From: Acidobacteriota bacterium
GTDB taxonomy: Bacteria > Acidobacteriota > Terriglobia > Terriglobales > Acidobacteriaceae
Length of the DNA: 64,000 nucleotides
Direction: 5' to 3'
Assembly: GCA_013289685.1 (NCBI GenBank)
Contig: JABCZL010000012.1
Span: 1 to 64,000 of the forward strand
The position numbers and the translations under genes were made by a program. The notes under the pieces were generated by a model that was not told the origin of the DNA, did not search any database, and saw only the letters and a list, made by a program, of their open reading frames with translations. Positions 18,901-27,366 of the stretch are shown one piece after another. Position 1 is the first letter of the stretch; every line of letters starts with the position of its first letter.

Positions 18901-20315
18901 AGCAGGCGATACAACCAGTACAGATGATTGGCGTAGGTCGACAAAATGCCGAGCACTTCGAGTTCGAACCAACTCATTTTTATGACGATGGCGACCAGTG
19001 CGATGGCGAGGATCACGCCCGCAGTCAGGCTGTACACATCGTCATTGCTGAGCGACACGGTCCAGTAAGCCAACAGGAATGCGATCCCGGTGACCACCTG
19101 CGAGCGGTAGCGCAATGTATGTACAACCATGACCAGCGCGACCAGGAGCATGAAGACGAGATCCGTGCCGACGGAACTCACCACCCGCATCGCTGCCACG
19201 TGATTCAACGCGTAGGTGGTCCAGAAGAGGAGGGACCATCCGCCACCGATGCAAGGGTAAGAGAAGACCCGGTAGCGCTCGCGCCTCTCCAGAAAAACTC
19301 CGCCGCCGAGAAGCGCAAAAGACACCAGGTAAGAAAGCACGACTTTTCCAATGGCACCGAGTTGCGCGAACTCCTTGATGCCAAACCACGCGACCCCCAG
19401 CACGATGAGAACAATGCCGATCTTGTTGAGCCAGTTTCTTCCCAAAATCTCTTCCAGCGCGAAGACGGACTTCATGCGCCGCTGGGCTGTTGCGGCAGGA
19501 ACGGAAGAACCTGACGCAGCCGAAGCCAGCGCCGAAGAACGGAACGTTGCATGCTGAGGCGGCGCGCCAACGCGAGCAGTTGGCGGCGGCGGTGCAACCG
19601 GCGGCGGCGGAACCGGAGTTGGAGAAGCATGTGCCGGAGTCTTAGTTGGCGGCATCTGCGCCCGCGAAAGCGGTGGTGGAGTCGCCGCCGACGGAGGCCG
19701 CGTTGGTTCCGGCGTCGGAGTTGGAATAACGGATGTTGGGGTAACGGGTGCGGTTTGCTTCGACTCCGGCCTGGGCGTTGCCGCAGTGGGCTGCTCGACG
19801 ATCGGAGGCGAAACACGCTTCTCCGCCCCCTTCTCTACAATCGACGGAGCGGCTGGCGCTGACTTCTCGGGCAGTTGGTCCGGTGTGGGAGGCAGATGCG
19901 GCGCGACGACCGGAGGCGCCGTGTCCTGTTTCTGTTTTGCGGCAACAAACTCCGCTGCCTTCTCAACGGCAGCTGGAGTACTCGCCGCTGGTTCCACAGG
20001 TTTCTGCGCAGTCGGTGCAACCGAGACGACCAGAGCCGATCCCTCTTGTGCGTGTACCGTGGATTGGACAGGCGTGGATCGGACAAGTGGATGCGGTTCT
20101 GATGCCGAAGCTGGAACTCGGGCCGCAGCCTCAACCTGCCGCTTTAACTCCAGCAGGTCGCGCCGCAATCCGTCCCCCACCTCCATGCTCAGGTTCGTGA
20201 GTTTAAGGAGTTGCTGGCGAAGATTATGCTCCCGCCATAGAAGATAGACGGTGGCGAACGGTGAGGCGATGACGAACAGCCCGAACACTACGAGTACGAG
20301 CTCCACTAGTGGCAC
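15909..20315 (-). CDS. Giant DUF2339 polytopic membrane protein
   Basis: 1468 residues. One N-terminal helix (LVLVVFGLFVIASPFATVYL) and a short coiled-coil (LRRDLLELKRQVEAAAR) lead into a Pro/Ala/Thr-rich linker (about 70-280). Then ALEEILGRNWLNKIGIVLIV opens a membrane region of several dozen helices reaching the C-terminus. This is the DUF2339 family, whose role is unknown; envelope or cell-wall functions have been proposed from context. Here it is coupled to a M48 peptidase. The start at 20315 lies 192 bases from a divergent gene. Confidence 0.85.
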   Translation of the reverse strand: MPLVELVLVVFGLFVIASPFATVYLLWREHNLRQQLLKLTNLSMEVGDGLRRDLLELKRQVEAAARVPASASEPHPLVRSTPVQSTVHAQEGSALVVSVAPTAQKPVEPAASTPAAVEKAAEFVAAKQKQDTAPPVVAPHLPPTPDQLPEKSAPAAPSIVEKGAEKRVSPPIVEQPTAATPRPESKQTAPVTPTSVIPTPTPEPTRPPSAATPPPLSRAQMPPTKTPAHASPTPVPPPPVAPPPPTARVGAPPQHATFRSSALASAASGSSVPAATAQRRMKSVFALEEILGRNWLNKIGIVLIVLGVAWFGIKEFAQLGAIGKVVLSYLVSFALLGGGVFLERRERYRVFSYPCIGGGWSLLFWTTYALNHVAAMRVVSSVGTDLVFMLLVALVMVVHTLRYRSQVVTGIAFLLAYWTVSLSNDDVYSLTAGVILAIALVAIVIKMSWFELEVLGILSTYANHLYWLYRLLGPGGAEGHAFPDYHVSTAILLFYWVTYRISYVVRKTRSPMHEHISTVAALLNTLLLLGALKFQSVQPELAFWALLIIGALEFSIGQLPIIRRRREAFVVLSVLGAGLMIGAVPFRYSGNNVAILWLIGAEAFLAAGVAVSEVVFRRVGLLAGLLVGLHLVGIDFQELMVARRVSDDVVLAFGVMFALCAVVFYLNALFVGQRWRQFFDDVPDAPLLSAHSYIGAFAAASAAWALFSGDWTALAFAGVMLTLAVLGQKLKSFHLQVQYGILGLLALYRVAVVNLHSDVPQHTHVTARLVTLPIVAAAFYLTAKWAAANENNNQRFFRGLFAFAGTALIGSLIYFEVPELWQPLAAIAFAVTLLEAGRQIGYPVLAWHAHLLGVLAALAALTADPSSVQRWQNIPLHAFAALPVVAGAYWIAWRIRVPNQDHVRLGRLACSWAGTGLMVWVLNEAVPAPWIAVSWIVFAVTLALVMPRIGYRQLGWQANAVTAFSIVRAYNFNLEMEQPFWQGISLRLVTIAIVAAGLYFLSRKSSPPGSESRRAIAYLHTFAATALLSFLAWHEVSSGWLAAVWAVFALVLVLVDRRFELEDLRWQAHALAALAMGRSITVNLYVLETWHGVSVRLLSLSIVAVIFYALSRLIRMPEELREREFHHIYSWAASALVSLLVWYELKPLSVAVGWAVFGLVLFEYGLWSKTRQFRFQAYVALAASFGRIFFANLTAGNPGEFWGPRTYTVLPIALILFFVYAQLGMEDQTARADRSFHFDMLLAYLGTGTVVALLYFQFANEWLVTAWAVVVFVLFGLALWLDRPIFLHQALLLTLGTCTRGVMHNLFGASYFTGSDWTGRYIVLSSAIAVLLACLPFAFWWRNRHKVQPSSNWIGAMERYPEQVMFFTPVLLLTLMLAVKMRAGMVTLAWGMEALSILIFAFIINERSFRLTGFLLLLASFAKILLLDMWLGHWSWRDRNITFVVVGIAMFLAGFLYTKYSDKLRQFL

Positions 20316-20507
20316 TCTCCCGTATGTACGTGATTCTGTAAGCCTCCATAGTAGAACGCGCAGCGACGCTCGTCTTGCACTTTATTTCCGCGCATACCCC
20401 GCCAGTTACTAACGTTCCGGTCTTTTGCGACTAGATTACGAAACCTCTTCGTGACAAGATGTGCAGACCTCCAGGAACAAAGAACAACAGGACCCACTGA
20501 GATCCCT

Positions 20508-23500
20508 ATGAGCCTAGGCACCGCCTCGACTGTGGTTGAGACCTCTGCAACCGAGACCACCGAAAACGTAAAGAGCGTTGCCACTCCAGCGTGGCGCAAG
20601 GGATTCTGGTCGCTGGTGATCACCCAATTCCAGGGCGCGTTCAACGAGAATGGCCTGAAGAATCTGGTGATCTTCCTCATTCTTGGCATGGCGATGCAGA
20701 AGGCCGACCGTGACCGGTTGGTCTTAATCGTTGGCACGCTGTTCTCTTTGCCGTTCATTCTCTTCTCGATGACGGGCGGCTTTCTCGCCGACCGATATAG
20801 CAAGCGCACCGTCACCATCTGGACAAAGTTTTTCGAGATGGCTGTCATGGTGCTGGCCATCACGGGACTGGGCTGGCACAACCTGAACCTTGAAATGGCG
20901 GCGGTTTTTCTCGCAAGCACCCAGGGAGCCCTCTTCGGGCCGTCCAAGTACGGATTGCTCCCGGAGTTATTGCCGGAGCCGCTGCTCTCCTGGGGCAATG
21001 GCGTGCTCGAACTCGGCACGTTCCTCGCAGTGATTGCGGGAATGGTTGCCGGTGCGTTTCTGGCAGACTTTTTTCAGACGCACCAGGGATGGTCAGGGCT
21101 TATCTTTCTCGGTCTGTCATGCCTGGGCTTGATCTTCAGTCTTGGAATCACGAAAGTTCCTGCCGCTGATCCCACAAAAAAGTTTCGTGCCAACCCGATT
21201 GGCGACTTATGGGTGCAAGGGCGCTTGATCCGCAAGGATCGAGTTCTCTGGCTGGCGGTGCTCGGCAACACCTATTTCTGGTTTCTGGGCGCGCTGCTGA
21301 CCGCGAACATTGTGTTCTACGGCAGCGATGTGCTGCACATCAGCTCCACCCGTTCTGGGATTCTTCAGGCCGCAGTCGCGATTGGAATCGGCCTGGGGAG
21401 TCTGACCGCAGGGTATCTTTCGAGTGGAAAAGTCGAATATGGATTGATCCCGCTGGGTTCGGTGGGCATGACCGTATTCGGGATCATGCTTTCCGGACGG
21501 AACCTTTCCTTTGCGCATGTGCTGGCGCTGCTGGCTGCTCTGGGCTTCTCGGCCGGCTTCTTCGCCGTTCCCGTCAATGCACTTATCCAACACCGTCCGG
21601 ACGAAAAAGATAAAGGCGGTGTGATCGCTGCGGCGAACCTGCTTTCCTTCGTTGGCATCGGGGGAGCCGCTGGCATCTACTACTGCTTCCAGCACTATAC
21701 GCATCTGAGCCCGCCGGCGATCTTTCTTTCCGCCTCGCTGATGACGGTCGCTGCTACGGCCTACGTGTTGTATCTGCTGCCCGACGCGTTGCTTCGGCTG
21801 CTGCTGTGGATCGCGACTCACACTCTCTATCGGATTCATCTCCAAGGCCGTGACAATGTTCCCGCCAAAGGCGGCGCGCTGCTGGTGCCGAATCATGTTT
21901 CGATGGTGGACGCGGTTCTGCTCATCGCCTCCATCGATCGTCCGATCCGTTTCCTTATGTTCAAGGGATCGTACGATCATCCGCTGGTGAAACCGTTTGC
22001 CAGGATCATGAAGGTGATTCCGATCTCGTCGCAGTTTCGTCCGCGCGAGATGATTCAATCCCTGCGCACCGCAACTCAGGCACTGAAGGACGGCGAGGTC
22101 GTTTGCATCTTTCCCGAAGGCCAGATGACGCGCATCGGCCAGATGCTTCCATTCCGACGCGGCATGGAAAGAATCATGAAAGGCTTGGATGCGCCGATCA
22201 TCCCCGTAAATCTTGGCGGCGTCTGGGGATCGATCTTCAGCTTCGAGCGCGGAAAATTCCTATGGAAGCTGCCCCGCCGGATTCCGTATCCGGTCACCGT
22301 AACTTTCGGCAAACCGATGCCCGCGACCACCAGCGCGCAGGAAGTGAGGCAGGCGGTGCAGGAACTCGGCGCCGAGGCCTATCACTTCCGCAAACGCTAC
22401 ATGCGCACTCTGCATCGCTCCTTCGTGCAAACCGCGCGGCGGCATCCTCTGCGCTTTGCCATGGCAGACGGCCGCACTCCGAAAGTCACGTTCGGCAAGA
22501 CTTTGACCAGTACCGTCTTCCTCGCGCGTCGGCTTCGATCCGTCTGGCCGGATCAAAACATGGTTGGCATCTTGCTCCCTCCATCGGTTCCCGGAGCGCT
22601 GATCAACCTGGCTGCGCTTCTCATGGGCAAGGTTCCTGTCAATCTAAACTACACGGCGTCGAACGAAGTGCTGGCGTCTTGCGCCCGGCAATGCGAACTG
22701 AAAACCGTGATTACGTCGAAGGCCTTTCTGGAACGCGTTCACATCCAGGTGCCGGAGCAAGCCATCATGCTGGAAGATCTCGCGGCCAATCCTGGCTCGT
22801 TCGAAAAGCTGACAGCTGCTCTCATCGCATGGTTGCTGCCGGTGCGGCTCATCGAAAAATCCGTGGGAGCACGCCGCAAGACCGGCCTCGACGACATCGC
22901 CACGGTCATCTTCTCCAGCGGCAGCACGGGCGATCCCAAGGGTGTCGTGCTCACTCACTACAACATCGCGTCCAATGTGGAGCAACTGAATCAGGTCTTC
23001 ATGCTCGGACGGAACGACAAGATTCTCGGAATTCTGCCTTTCTTTCATTCTTTTGGTTTTACCGGGACGCTGTGTCTGCCAACTACCATCGGGATGGGTG
23101 TGGTGTTCCATCCCAACCCGCTCGAACCGCGGGCCATCGGAGCGCTGGTCAGCCAATATGGTGTCACGTTCCTGCTGGCGACGCCGACTTTCTTGCAGGC
23201 CTACATCCGGCGCTGCGAACCGGAAGACTTCGGCAGCCTGCAATACGTGATGGCCGGCGCCGAGAAGCTTCCGGAGCGAACCTCGGTCGCTTTTGAAGAC
23301 CGCTTCGGAGTGCGCCCGCTCGAAGGTTATGGCTGCACCGAATGTTCCCCAGCCGTTACCGTGAACACTCGCGACTTTCGAGCAGCGCAATTCCGCCAGG
23401 TAGGCGCAAAGCGCGCCAGCATCGGGCATCCGCTGCCGGGCATCAGCGTCAGGATCGTGAATCCGGAGACTTTTGATCCTCTGCCGTTAGGCGAGGCCGG

Positions 23501-23972
23501 TTTGCTATTGGTGCGCGGCCCCAACGTGATGCAGGGATATTTGAATCGACCCGAGAAAACCGCCGAAGTCTTGCGCGACGGATGGTACAACACGGGCGAC
23601 ATTGCCGCGGTGGATGAGGACGGATTCATCCGCATCACCGACCGTTTGAGCAGGTTCAGCAAAATCGCCGGAGAAATGGTGCCCCACATCAAGGTCGAGG
23701 ACAAGCTTCACGAACTAAGCGGCTCGACCGAACAAACCTTCGCAGTCACGTCGGTTCCCGATGAGAAGAAAGGTGAGCGCCTGATGGTGCTGCACACTCT
23801 GGCTGACGACAAACTGGAAGCCTGCCTCGCCCTGCTCGCCAAGTCGGACTTGCCAGCGTTGTGGAGACCGCGACCCGATCAGTTTGTCCATGTGGATTTG
23901 CTGCCATACCTGGGTACGGGAAAACTAGACCAGCGGCGACTGAAGGAAATCGCAACCGAAGCGTCGCTCTGA
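20508..23972 (+). CDS. aas: Three-domain LplT-PlsC-Aas lysophospholipid recycling protein
   Basis: 1154 residues. Residues 20-430 are a 12-helix MFS domain like the lysophospholipid flippase LplT (FWSLVITQFQGAFNENGLKN). Then a PlsC acyltransferase with NHVSMVD (462-468) and FPEG (535-538), then an AMP-forming acyl ligase with SSGSTGDPKG (803-812), GYGCTECSP (from 940) and YNTGDIAAVDEDGF. In E. coli LplT and Aas are separate adjacent genes; together they flip lysophosphatidylethanolamine inward and re-acylate it with acyl-ACP. All motifs look intact. ATG 20508 is preferred to a GTG 57 bases earlier because the MFS domain begins soon after. Confidence 0.92.
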   Translation: MSLGTASTVVETSATETTENVKSVATPAWRKGFWSLVITQFQGAFNENGLKNLVIFLILGMAMQKADRDRLVLIVGTLFSLPFILFSMTGGFLADRYSKRTVTIWTKFFEMAVMVLAITGLGWHNLNLEMAAVFLASTQGALFGPSKYGLLPELLPEPLLSWGNGVLELGTFLAVIAGMVAGAFLADFFQTHQGWSGLIFLGLSCLGLIFSLGITKVPAADPTKKFRANPIGDLWVQGRLIRKDRVLWLAVLGNTYFWFLGALLTANIVFYGSDVLHISSTRSGILQAAVAIGIGLGSLTAGYLSSGKVEYGLIPLGSVGMTVFGIMLSGRNLSFAHVLALLAALGFSAGFFAVPVNALIQHRPDEKDKGGVIAAANLLSFVGIGGAAGIYYCFQHYTHLSPPAIFLSASLMTVAATAYVLYLLPDALLRLLLWIATHTLYRIHLQGRDNVPAKGGALLVPNHVSMVDAVLLIASIDRPIRFLMFKGSYDHPLVKPFARIMKVIPISSQFRPREMIQSLRTATQALKDGEVVCIFPEGQMTRIGQMLPFRRGMERIMKGLDAPIIPVNLGGVWGSIFSFERGKFLWKLPRRIPYPVTVTFGKPMPATTSAQEVRQAVQELGAEAYHFRKRYMRTLHRSFVQTARRHPLRFAMADGRTPKVTFGKTLTSTVFLARRLRSVWPDQNMVGILLPPSVPGALINLAALLMGKVPVNLNYTASNEVLASCARQCELKTVITSKAFLERVHIQVPEQAIMLEDLAANPGSFEKLTAALIAWLLPVRLIEKSVGARRKTGLDDIATVIFSSGSTGDPKGVVLTHYNIASNVEQLNQVFMLGRNDKILGILPFFHSFGFTGTLCLPTTIGMGVVFHPNPLEPRAIGALVSQYGVTFLLATPTFLQAYIRRCEPEDFGSLQYVMAGAEKLPERTSVAFEDRFGVRPLEGYGCTECSPAVTVNTRDFRAAQFRQVGAKRASIGHPLPGISVRIVNPETFDPLPLGEAGLLLVRGPNVMQGYLNRPEKTAEVLRDGWYNTGDIAAVDEDGFIRITDRLSRFSKIAGEMVPHIKVEDKLHELSGSTEQTFAVTSVPDEKKGERLMVLHTLADDKLEACLALLAKSDLPALWRPRPDQFVHVDLLPYLGTGKLDQRRLKEIATEASL

Positions 23973-24003
23973 GTTGAGCTTGTGCAATCCACTCGAACGA
24001 CCG

Positions 24004-24012
24004 TGCTAGACT
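24004..24012 (+). promoter_or_regulatory. Candidate extended -10 promoter of purQ
   Basis: TGCTAGACT matches an extended -10 (TGn followed by TAGACT). A clear -35 is not seen. It would start transcription about 20-25 bases ahead of purQ, just upstream of or within the hairpin at 24015-24036. Confidence 0.35.
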
Positions 24013-24014
24013 AA

Positions 24015-24036
24015 CCTCAGATCCCAGCATCTGAGG
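24015..24036 (+). promoter_or_regulatory. Hairpin burying the purQ ribosome-binding site
   Basis: CCTCAGAT (24015-24022) pairs perfectly with ATCTGAGG (24029-24036) across CCCAGC. The 3' arm contains the GAGG of the presumed ribosome-binding site, only six bases from ATG 24043. Folding would limit translation initiation, suggesting control at this step. Confidence 0.5.
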
Positions 24037-24042
24037 GCACCC

Positions 24043-24738
24043 ATGAAATTCGGCGTCATCATCTTTCCCGGTTCGAATTGCGATCACGATGCCCACTGGA
24101 CGATTCAGCACGTCGCCAAGCAACCGGTTACGTTCCTGTGGCACGAGTCGCACGACCTGGAAAACTGTGACGCCGTCATCGTCCCCGGAGGTTTTGCCTT
24201 CGGCGATTACCTGCGCACAGGTGCGATTGCAAAGTTCTCGCCAGTGATGGAATCGGTCCGCAAGTTCGCCGACGGCGGCGGATTTGTGCTCGGCATCTGC
24301 AACGGTTTTCAGATCCTGTGCGAGTCGGGTCTGCTACCCGGCGCCCTAATGCGCAACCTCGGCCTTAAATACGTCTGCAAGCCGGTGCAGGTTCGAGTGG
24401 AAAATGTGGAGACTCCCTTCACCAATGCCTGCGCGAACGGAGAGGTCCTAACCATCCCCATCGGCCACATGGAAGGCAACTACTTCTGCGATCCCGCCAC
24501 GCTTGATGAGTTACACAGGGACAATCGTGTCGTGTTTCGCTATTCCTCACCCGGCGGCGAGATCACAGCCGCCGCCAATCCCAACGGCTCTTTGGACAAC
24601 ATCGCAGGCATCTGCAGCCACGGGCGCAATGTCGTCGGCATGATGCCTCACCCCGAGCGCTCCGCCGAACCGGAACTGGGCGGCACCGACGGGATGAAAG
24701 TATTCCAGTCGATGGTTGGCGCTATGGCCGCCAGATAA
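24043..24738 (+). CDS. purQ: Phosphoribosylformylglycinamidine synthase, glutaminase subunit PurQ
   Basis: 231 residues, the usual length for the stand-alone subunit. FPGSNCDHD at the N-terminus, [15 protein letters not shown], the nucleophile elbow GICNGFQIL (Cys86) and the C-terminal [15 protein letters not shown] with catalytic His and Glu are all present. PurQ releases ammonia from glutamine for PurL in step four of purine synthesis, in complex with PurS. purS and purL are not in the window, so the gene is detached from its partners here. A hairpin overlaps its ribosome-binding site. Confidence 0.97.
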   Translation: MKFGVIIFPGSNCDHDAHWTIQHVAKQPVTFLWHESHDLENCDAVIVPGGFAFGDYLRTGAIAKFSPVMESVRKFADGGGFVLGICNGFQILCESGLLPGALMRNLGLKYVCKPVQVRVENVETPFTNACANGEVLTIPIGHMEGNYFCDPATLDELHRDNRVVFRYSSPGGEITAAANPNGSLDNIAGICSHGRNVVGMMPHPERSAEPELGGTDGMKVFQSMVGAMAAR

Positions 24739-24739
24739 C

Positions 24740-24765
24740 CTGATTTAACAACCCGATTTAACAAC
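24740..24765. repeat. 13-bp tandem repeat after purQ stop
   Basis: CTGATTTAACAAC and CCGATTTAACAAC follow one another two bases after the purQ stop codon. It is one of several short tandem repeats at gene boundaries in this window. Confidence 0.6.
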
Positions 24766-24898
24766 CCTGTAATCTGGGCCGCAGAATTCTCTTGGTTATC
24801 AACAGGCTCTCGGTATATGGTCGTTGCGTCTTCCCCAGTAGTACAGGTTCCTAAAACCTAGTTGTGTTGCAAAACACACGCGGGGAGGCGTGTCTCTC

Positions 24899-26218
24899 AT
24901 GACACCGAAGCAGATTCTAGATTCTTTCTCAGAAACACTAATGCGGGACGAGCGGATTCTCAGCGCGCCAGAACGCGCGCTGGTGGCCACTCTGCTGCAC
25001 CATGCCAAAGCGTCGAGCAGTGCGAACCCGGAAACGCAGGAAGCAGTCCGGGCCGTCATTGCCTCGGCTATAGGAGAAACTGTAGCGCAACGCGCGTTCG
25101 CCGTGCTTGGCGGCAGCATTGTAGAACGCATCCTTGAGGGTAGTAAATTCTCGCAGGATGACTCCGGTGTGGTGCGCGGCGGGGAGATCCACACTGGGCC
25201 GCATCCTCCATTTGAGCCGCAGCCCCCAAACGACCTGCAGGGTACGGCGGTGGAGATTCAAAACCCCAACGCACCGCTGCGGATGAAAACCGAACCCGAT
25301 CCGCCGTCGGGACAGCCGCACCCGGGACCGGGCGTGCGAGCGCCGCACAAAGAACCCCAGCCTCCGTCCAGGCCGATGAGTGAGCCAGATCCGCCGTCAG
25401 GACAGCCGCACCCACCGGGGCCGGGTGTGCGAGCGCCACACAAAGAACCCCAGCCTCCGTCCAGGCCGATGGGCGAGCCAGATCCGCCGTCGGGAAACCC
25501 ACATCCGCCGGGGCCGGGTGTTCGCGCGCCACGCACAGAACCAGATCCGCCCAGTGCCGCGCGTACGACGGTCATGTCACAAAGCAGCGCAGCTGTTGCC
25601 GAGCGGCCGCCAGTCTTGCCGGCGCAATGCGTGGTGCTGAACGAATTCCTTGCGCCCCAGGAACTTGAAGAACTCATGCGCTTCACGCTGGAGCACGAAT
25701 CCGACTTCAGCGCCAGCACAGTGGTTTCTCCGCGCGCGGAGAGTGGCGTGGTCAATTATGATCACCGGCGCTCCCGCGTTCTGATGGACCTGGCTCAACA
25801 CCAGGACGTGATGCTGGAGCGCATCAAGTCCGTGTTGCCGCAGGTTCTGGATAAGCTCGGCATGGAGGAATTCTCCATCGCCGACGTGGAAGCCCAGGTC
25901 ACCGCCAGCAACGACGGAGACTTCTTCCACTTCCACAGCGATAACGGCAGCGAGCGGGTGGCCACGCGTTATCTGACGTTTGTCTACTTCTTCCATCGCG
26001 AGCCCCGGCAGTTCGAAGGAGGTGAACTGCGGATTCACGACTCGCGCCTGCAAGATGGGGCTTACGTCAGCGAAGGCAGTTACCAGACGATCGTTCCGCA
26101 ACAAAACCAGATCGTCCTTTTCCCGTGCGAAATGCTGCACGAGATTACCCCGGTGAATTGCGCATCCCAGCTCTTCGCCGACAGCCGCTTTACCTTAAAC
26201 GGATGGCTTCGTCGTTGA
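24899..26218 (+). CDS. 2OG-Fe(II) oxygenase with unknown N-domain and proline-rich repeats
   Basis: 439 residues in three parts. Residues 1-80 are a helical domain of unknown type (ILDSFSETLMRDERILS; VRAVIASAIGETVAQRAF; VLGGSIVERIL). Residues about 95-225 are extremely Pro-rich, with three near-identical 30-31-residue units beginning EPDPPSG. Residues 240-439 are a prolyl-4-hydroxylase-like oxygenase with iron ligands His346, Asp348 (FHFHSDNG) and His414 (CEMLHEITP) and the 2-oxoglutarate Arg430. ATG 24899 has GGGGAGG ten bases upstream; the GTG at 24890 is too close to it. A second oxygenase overlaps its 3' end. Hydroxylation of its own proline segment is an attractive but unproven idea. Confidence 0.85.
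   Translation: MTPKQILDSFSETLMRDERILSAPERALVATLLHHAKASSSANPETQEAVRAVIASAIGETVAQRAFAVLGGSIVERILEGSKFSQDDSGVVRGGEIHTGPHPPFEPQPPNDLQGTAVEIQNPNAPLRMKTEPDPPSGQPHPGPGVRAPHKEPQPPSRPMSEPDPPSGQPHPPGPGVRAPHKEPQPPSRPMGEPDPPSGNPHPPGPGVRAPRTEPDPPSAARTTVMSQSSAAVAERPPVLPAQCVVLNEFLAPQELEELMRFTLEHESDFSASTVVSPRAESGVVNYDHRRSRVLMDLAQHQDVMLERIKSVLPQVLDKLGMEEFSIADVEAQVTASNDGDFFHFHSDNGSERVATRYLTFVYFFHREPRQFEGGELRIHDSRLQDGAYVSEGSYQTIVPQQNQIVLFPCEMLHEITPVNCASQLFADSRFTLNGWLRR
25292..25567 (+). repeat. Three 90-93-bp in-frame proline-rich repeats
   Basis: Units at 25292-25381, 25382-25474 and 25475-25567 each start EPDPPSG, continue with PHP(P)GPGVRAP and, in the first two, end KEPQPPSRPM. Units 1 and 2 are almost identical at the DNA level, including third codon positions, which indicates recent duplication; unit 3 has diverged at its end. 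Confidence 0.9.
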
Positions 26219-27276
26219 TCAACACGGCAAACAACCCGGCGTGGCTGGAGTGGATGACTACCCTCATGGCGGGGCCGTCCGAGGAAGGAGTGTCGCGGCA
26301 CACCTATGCCGCGACACTTCCTCCCAATCGCTTTTATTGCGTGCTGGATGAACTGCCTGTGCATTTGATCCCGCGACGCATTTTCAAATCATTGCAGCTT
26401 GAAAAACTTCGACGTCAGCTTCTGTACCTGAATCCAGAATGTATCGTGTGTCCCGACGGGGAATTGCCGGATGAACTTCTATCCGGTAGGGAATTGCTGT
26501 CGGGATTTGCGCTGCAGGGAGCTATCGCATGGGTGCGCGATCCGGTGACTCGCGCCCTGCGTCCTTTCTGGCTCGGACCGCAGTTGGAGGACGCGTTGAG
26601 CAGTCTGCGTCCGAATGACCCGGTGCCATCGTCGGTGCCGGACCGCGCACAAAACCTGTTGGCGGCCGCCGATATCCTGATTCCCGAAGACCGAATCAAC
26701 CCACGCCATCGGCAACGCGAAGAGATGATCCGGAAGGCGTCGCCGCTATTTCGTGAGAAGGGCTATGCGCCGCTCGGCGACTTGATCCATCCGTTTCACC
26801 TCGCCGCTTTGCGCCGCTATTATCGCTACCTGATTCGCACCGGCGCGATCCGCCTGGGCGATGGCCAGAGTCCCCGCCGCTATGTGGCCTACAACGAACC
26901 CGTGGCGCGCTTCTTCCACTATGACATTGCAGCCACTCTGAGCGCCGTGGCCGGGCAAGTGCTCAAGCCCTCTTACGTCTACATGGCCTCGTACCTGAGC
27001 GGAGCGGAGCTGAAGAAACACACCGACCGCGAGCAATGCGAATTCAGCGTCACTCTCTGCCTGGATTTCACACCCGAACCCGCGCTTGAAACTCCATGGC
27101 CGATTCGCCTGGACACTCCTACCGGCAAGCTCACCGCCTATCAAGCTCTGGGGGACGGCCTCGCCTACCGCGGAACTCGATTGCCTCACTACCGCGATGT
27201 GCTCCGCGAAGGCCAGACTTCAACGTCTATCTTCTTTCACTACGTCGCCGCAGACTTCTCGGGATCGTTGGACTGA
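26203..27276 (+). CDS. Second putative 2OG-Fe(II) oxygenase, coupled to the first
   Basis: 357 residues from ATG 26203, which overlaps the preceding oxygenase by 16 bases and implies translational coupling. The frame is open upstream but there it lies inside the first gene. The last 100 residues look like a jelly-roll oxygenase: VYMASYLSGAELKKHTDREQ supplies His273 and Asp275, RGTRLPHYRD supplies His329, and TSTSIFFHYV is the closing strand. The N-terminal 250 residues are not recognised; CIVCP contains a CxxC. It probably hydroxylates a peptide or protein substrate, perhaps the proline-rich segment encoded just upstream. The assignment rests on the H-x-D...H pattern. Confidence 0.7.
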   Translation: MASSLINTANNPAWLEWMTTLMAGPSEEGVSRHTYAATLPPNRFYCVLDELPVHLIPRRIFKSLQLEKLRRQLLYLNPECIVCPDGELPDELLSGRELLSGFALQGAIAWVRDPVTRALRPFWLGPQLEDALSSLRPNDPVPSSVPDRAQNLLAAADILIPEDRINPRHRQREEMIRKASPLFREKGYAPLGDLIHPFHLAALRRYYRYLIRTGAIRLGDGQSPRRYVAYNEPVARFFHYDIAATLSAVAGQVLKPSYVYMASYLSGAELKKHTDREQCEFSVTLCLDFTPEPALETPWPIRLDTPTGKLTAYQALGDGLAYRGTRLPHYRDVLREGQTSTSIFFHYVAADFSGSLD

Positions 27277-27340
27277 AAAAGATTGGATTAAAAAAGATTG
27301 GATTGAAAAAGATTGGATTGAAAAAGATTGGACTGAAGTG
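27266..27340. repeat. 15-bp tandem repeat straddling a stop codon
   Basis: Five units of the form GATTGGATTGAAAAA follow each other from 27266 to 27340, the first (CGTTGGACTGAAAAA) containing the stop codon of the second oxygenase. The later units are more alike than the outer ones. In the next reading frame they would code for DWIEK repeats. Confidence 0.85.
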
Positions 27341-27366
27341 GGAGTGAAGAGGAAGCAGTGCGCGCT

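Noticed and set aside
25292-25567. CRISPR-like array
   Set aside because: Units of 90-93 bp are contiguous and in frame, with no spacers; they are coding repeats.
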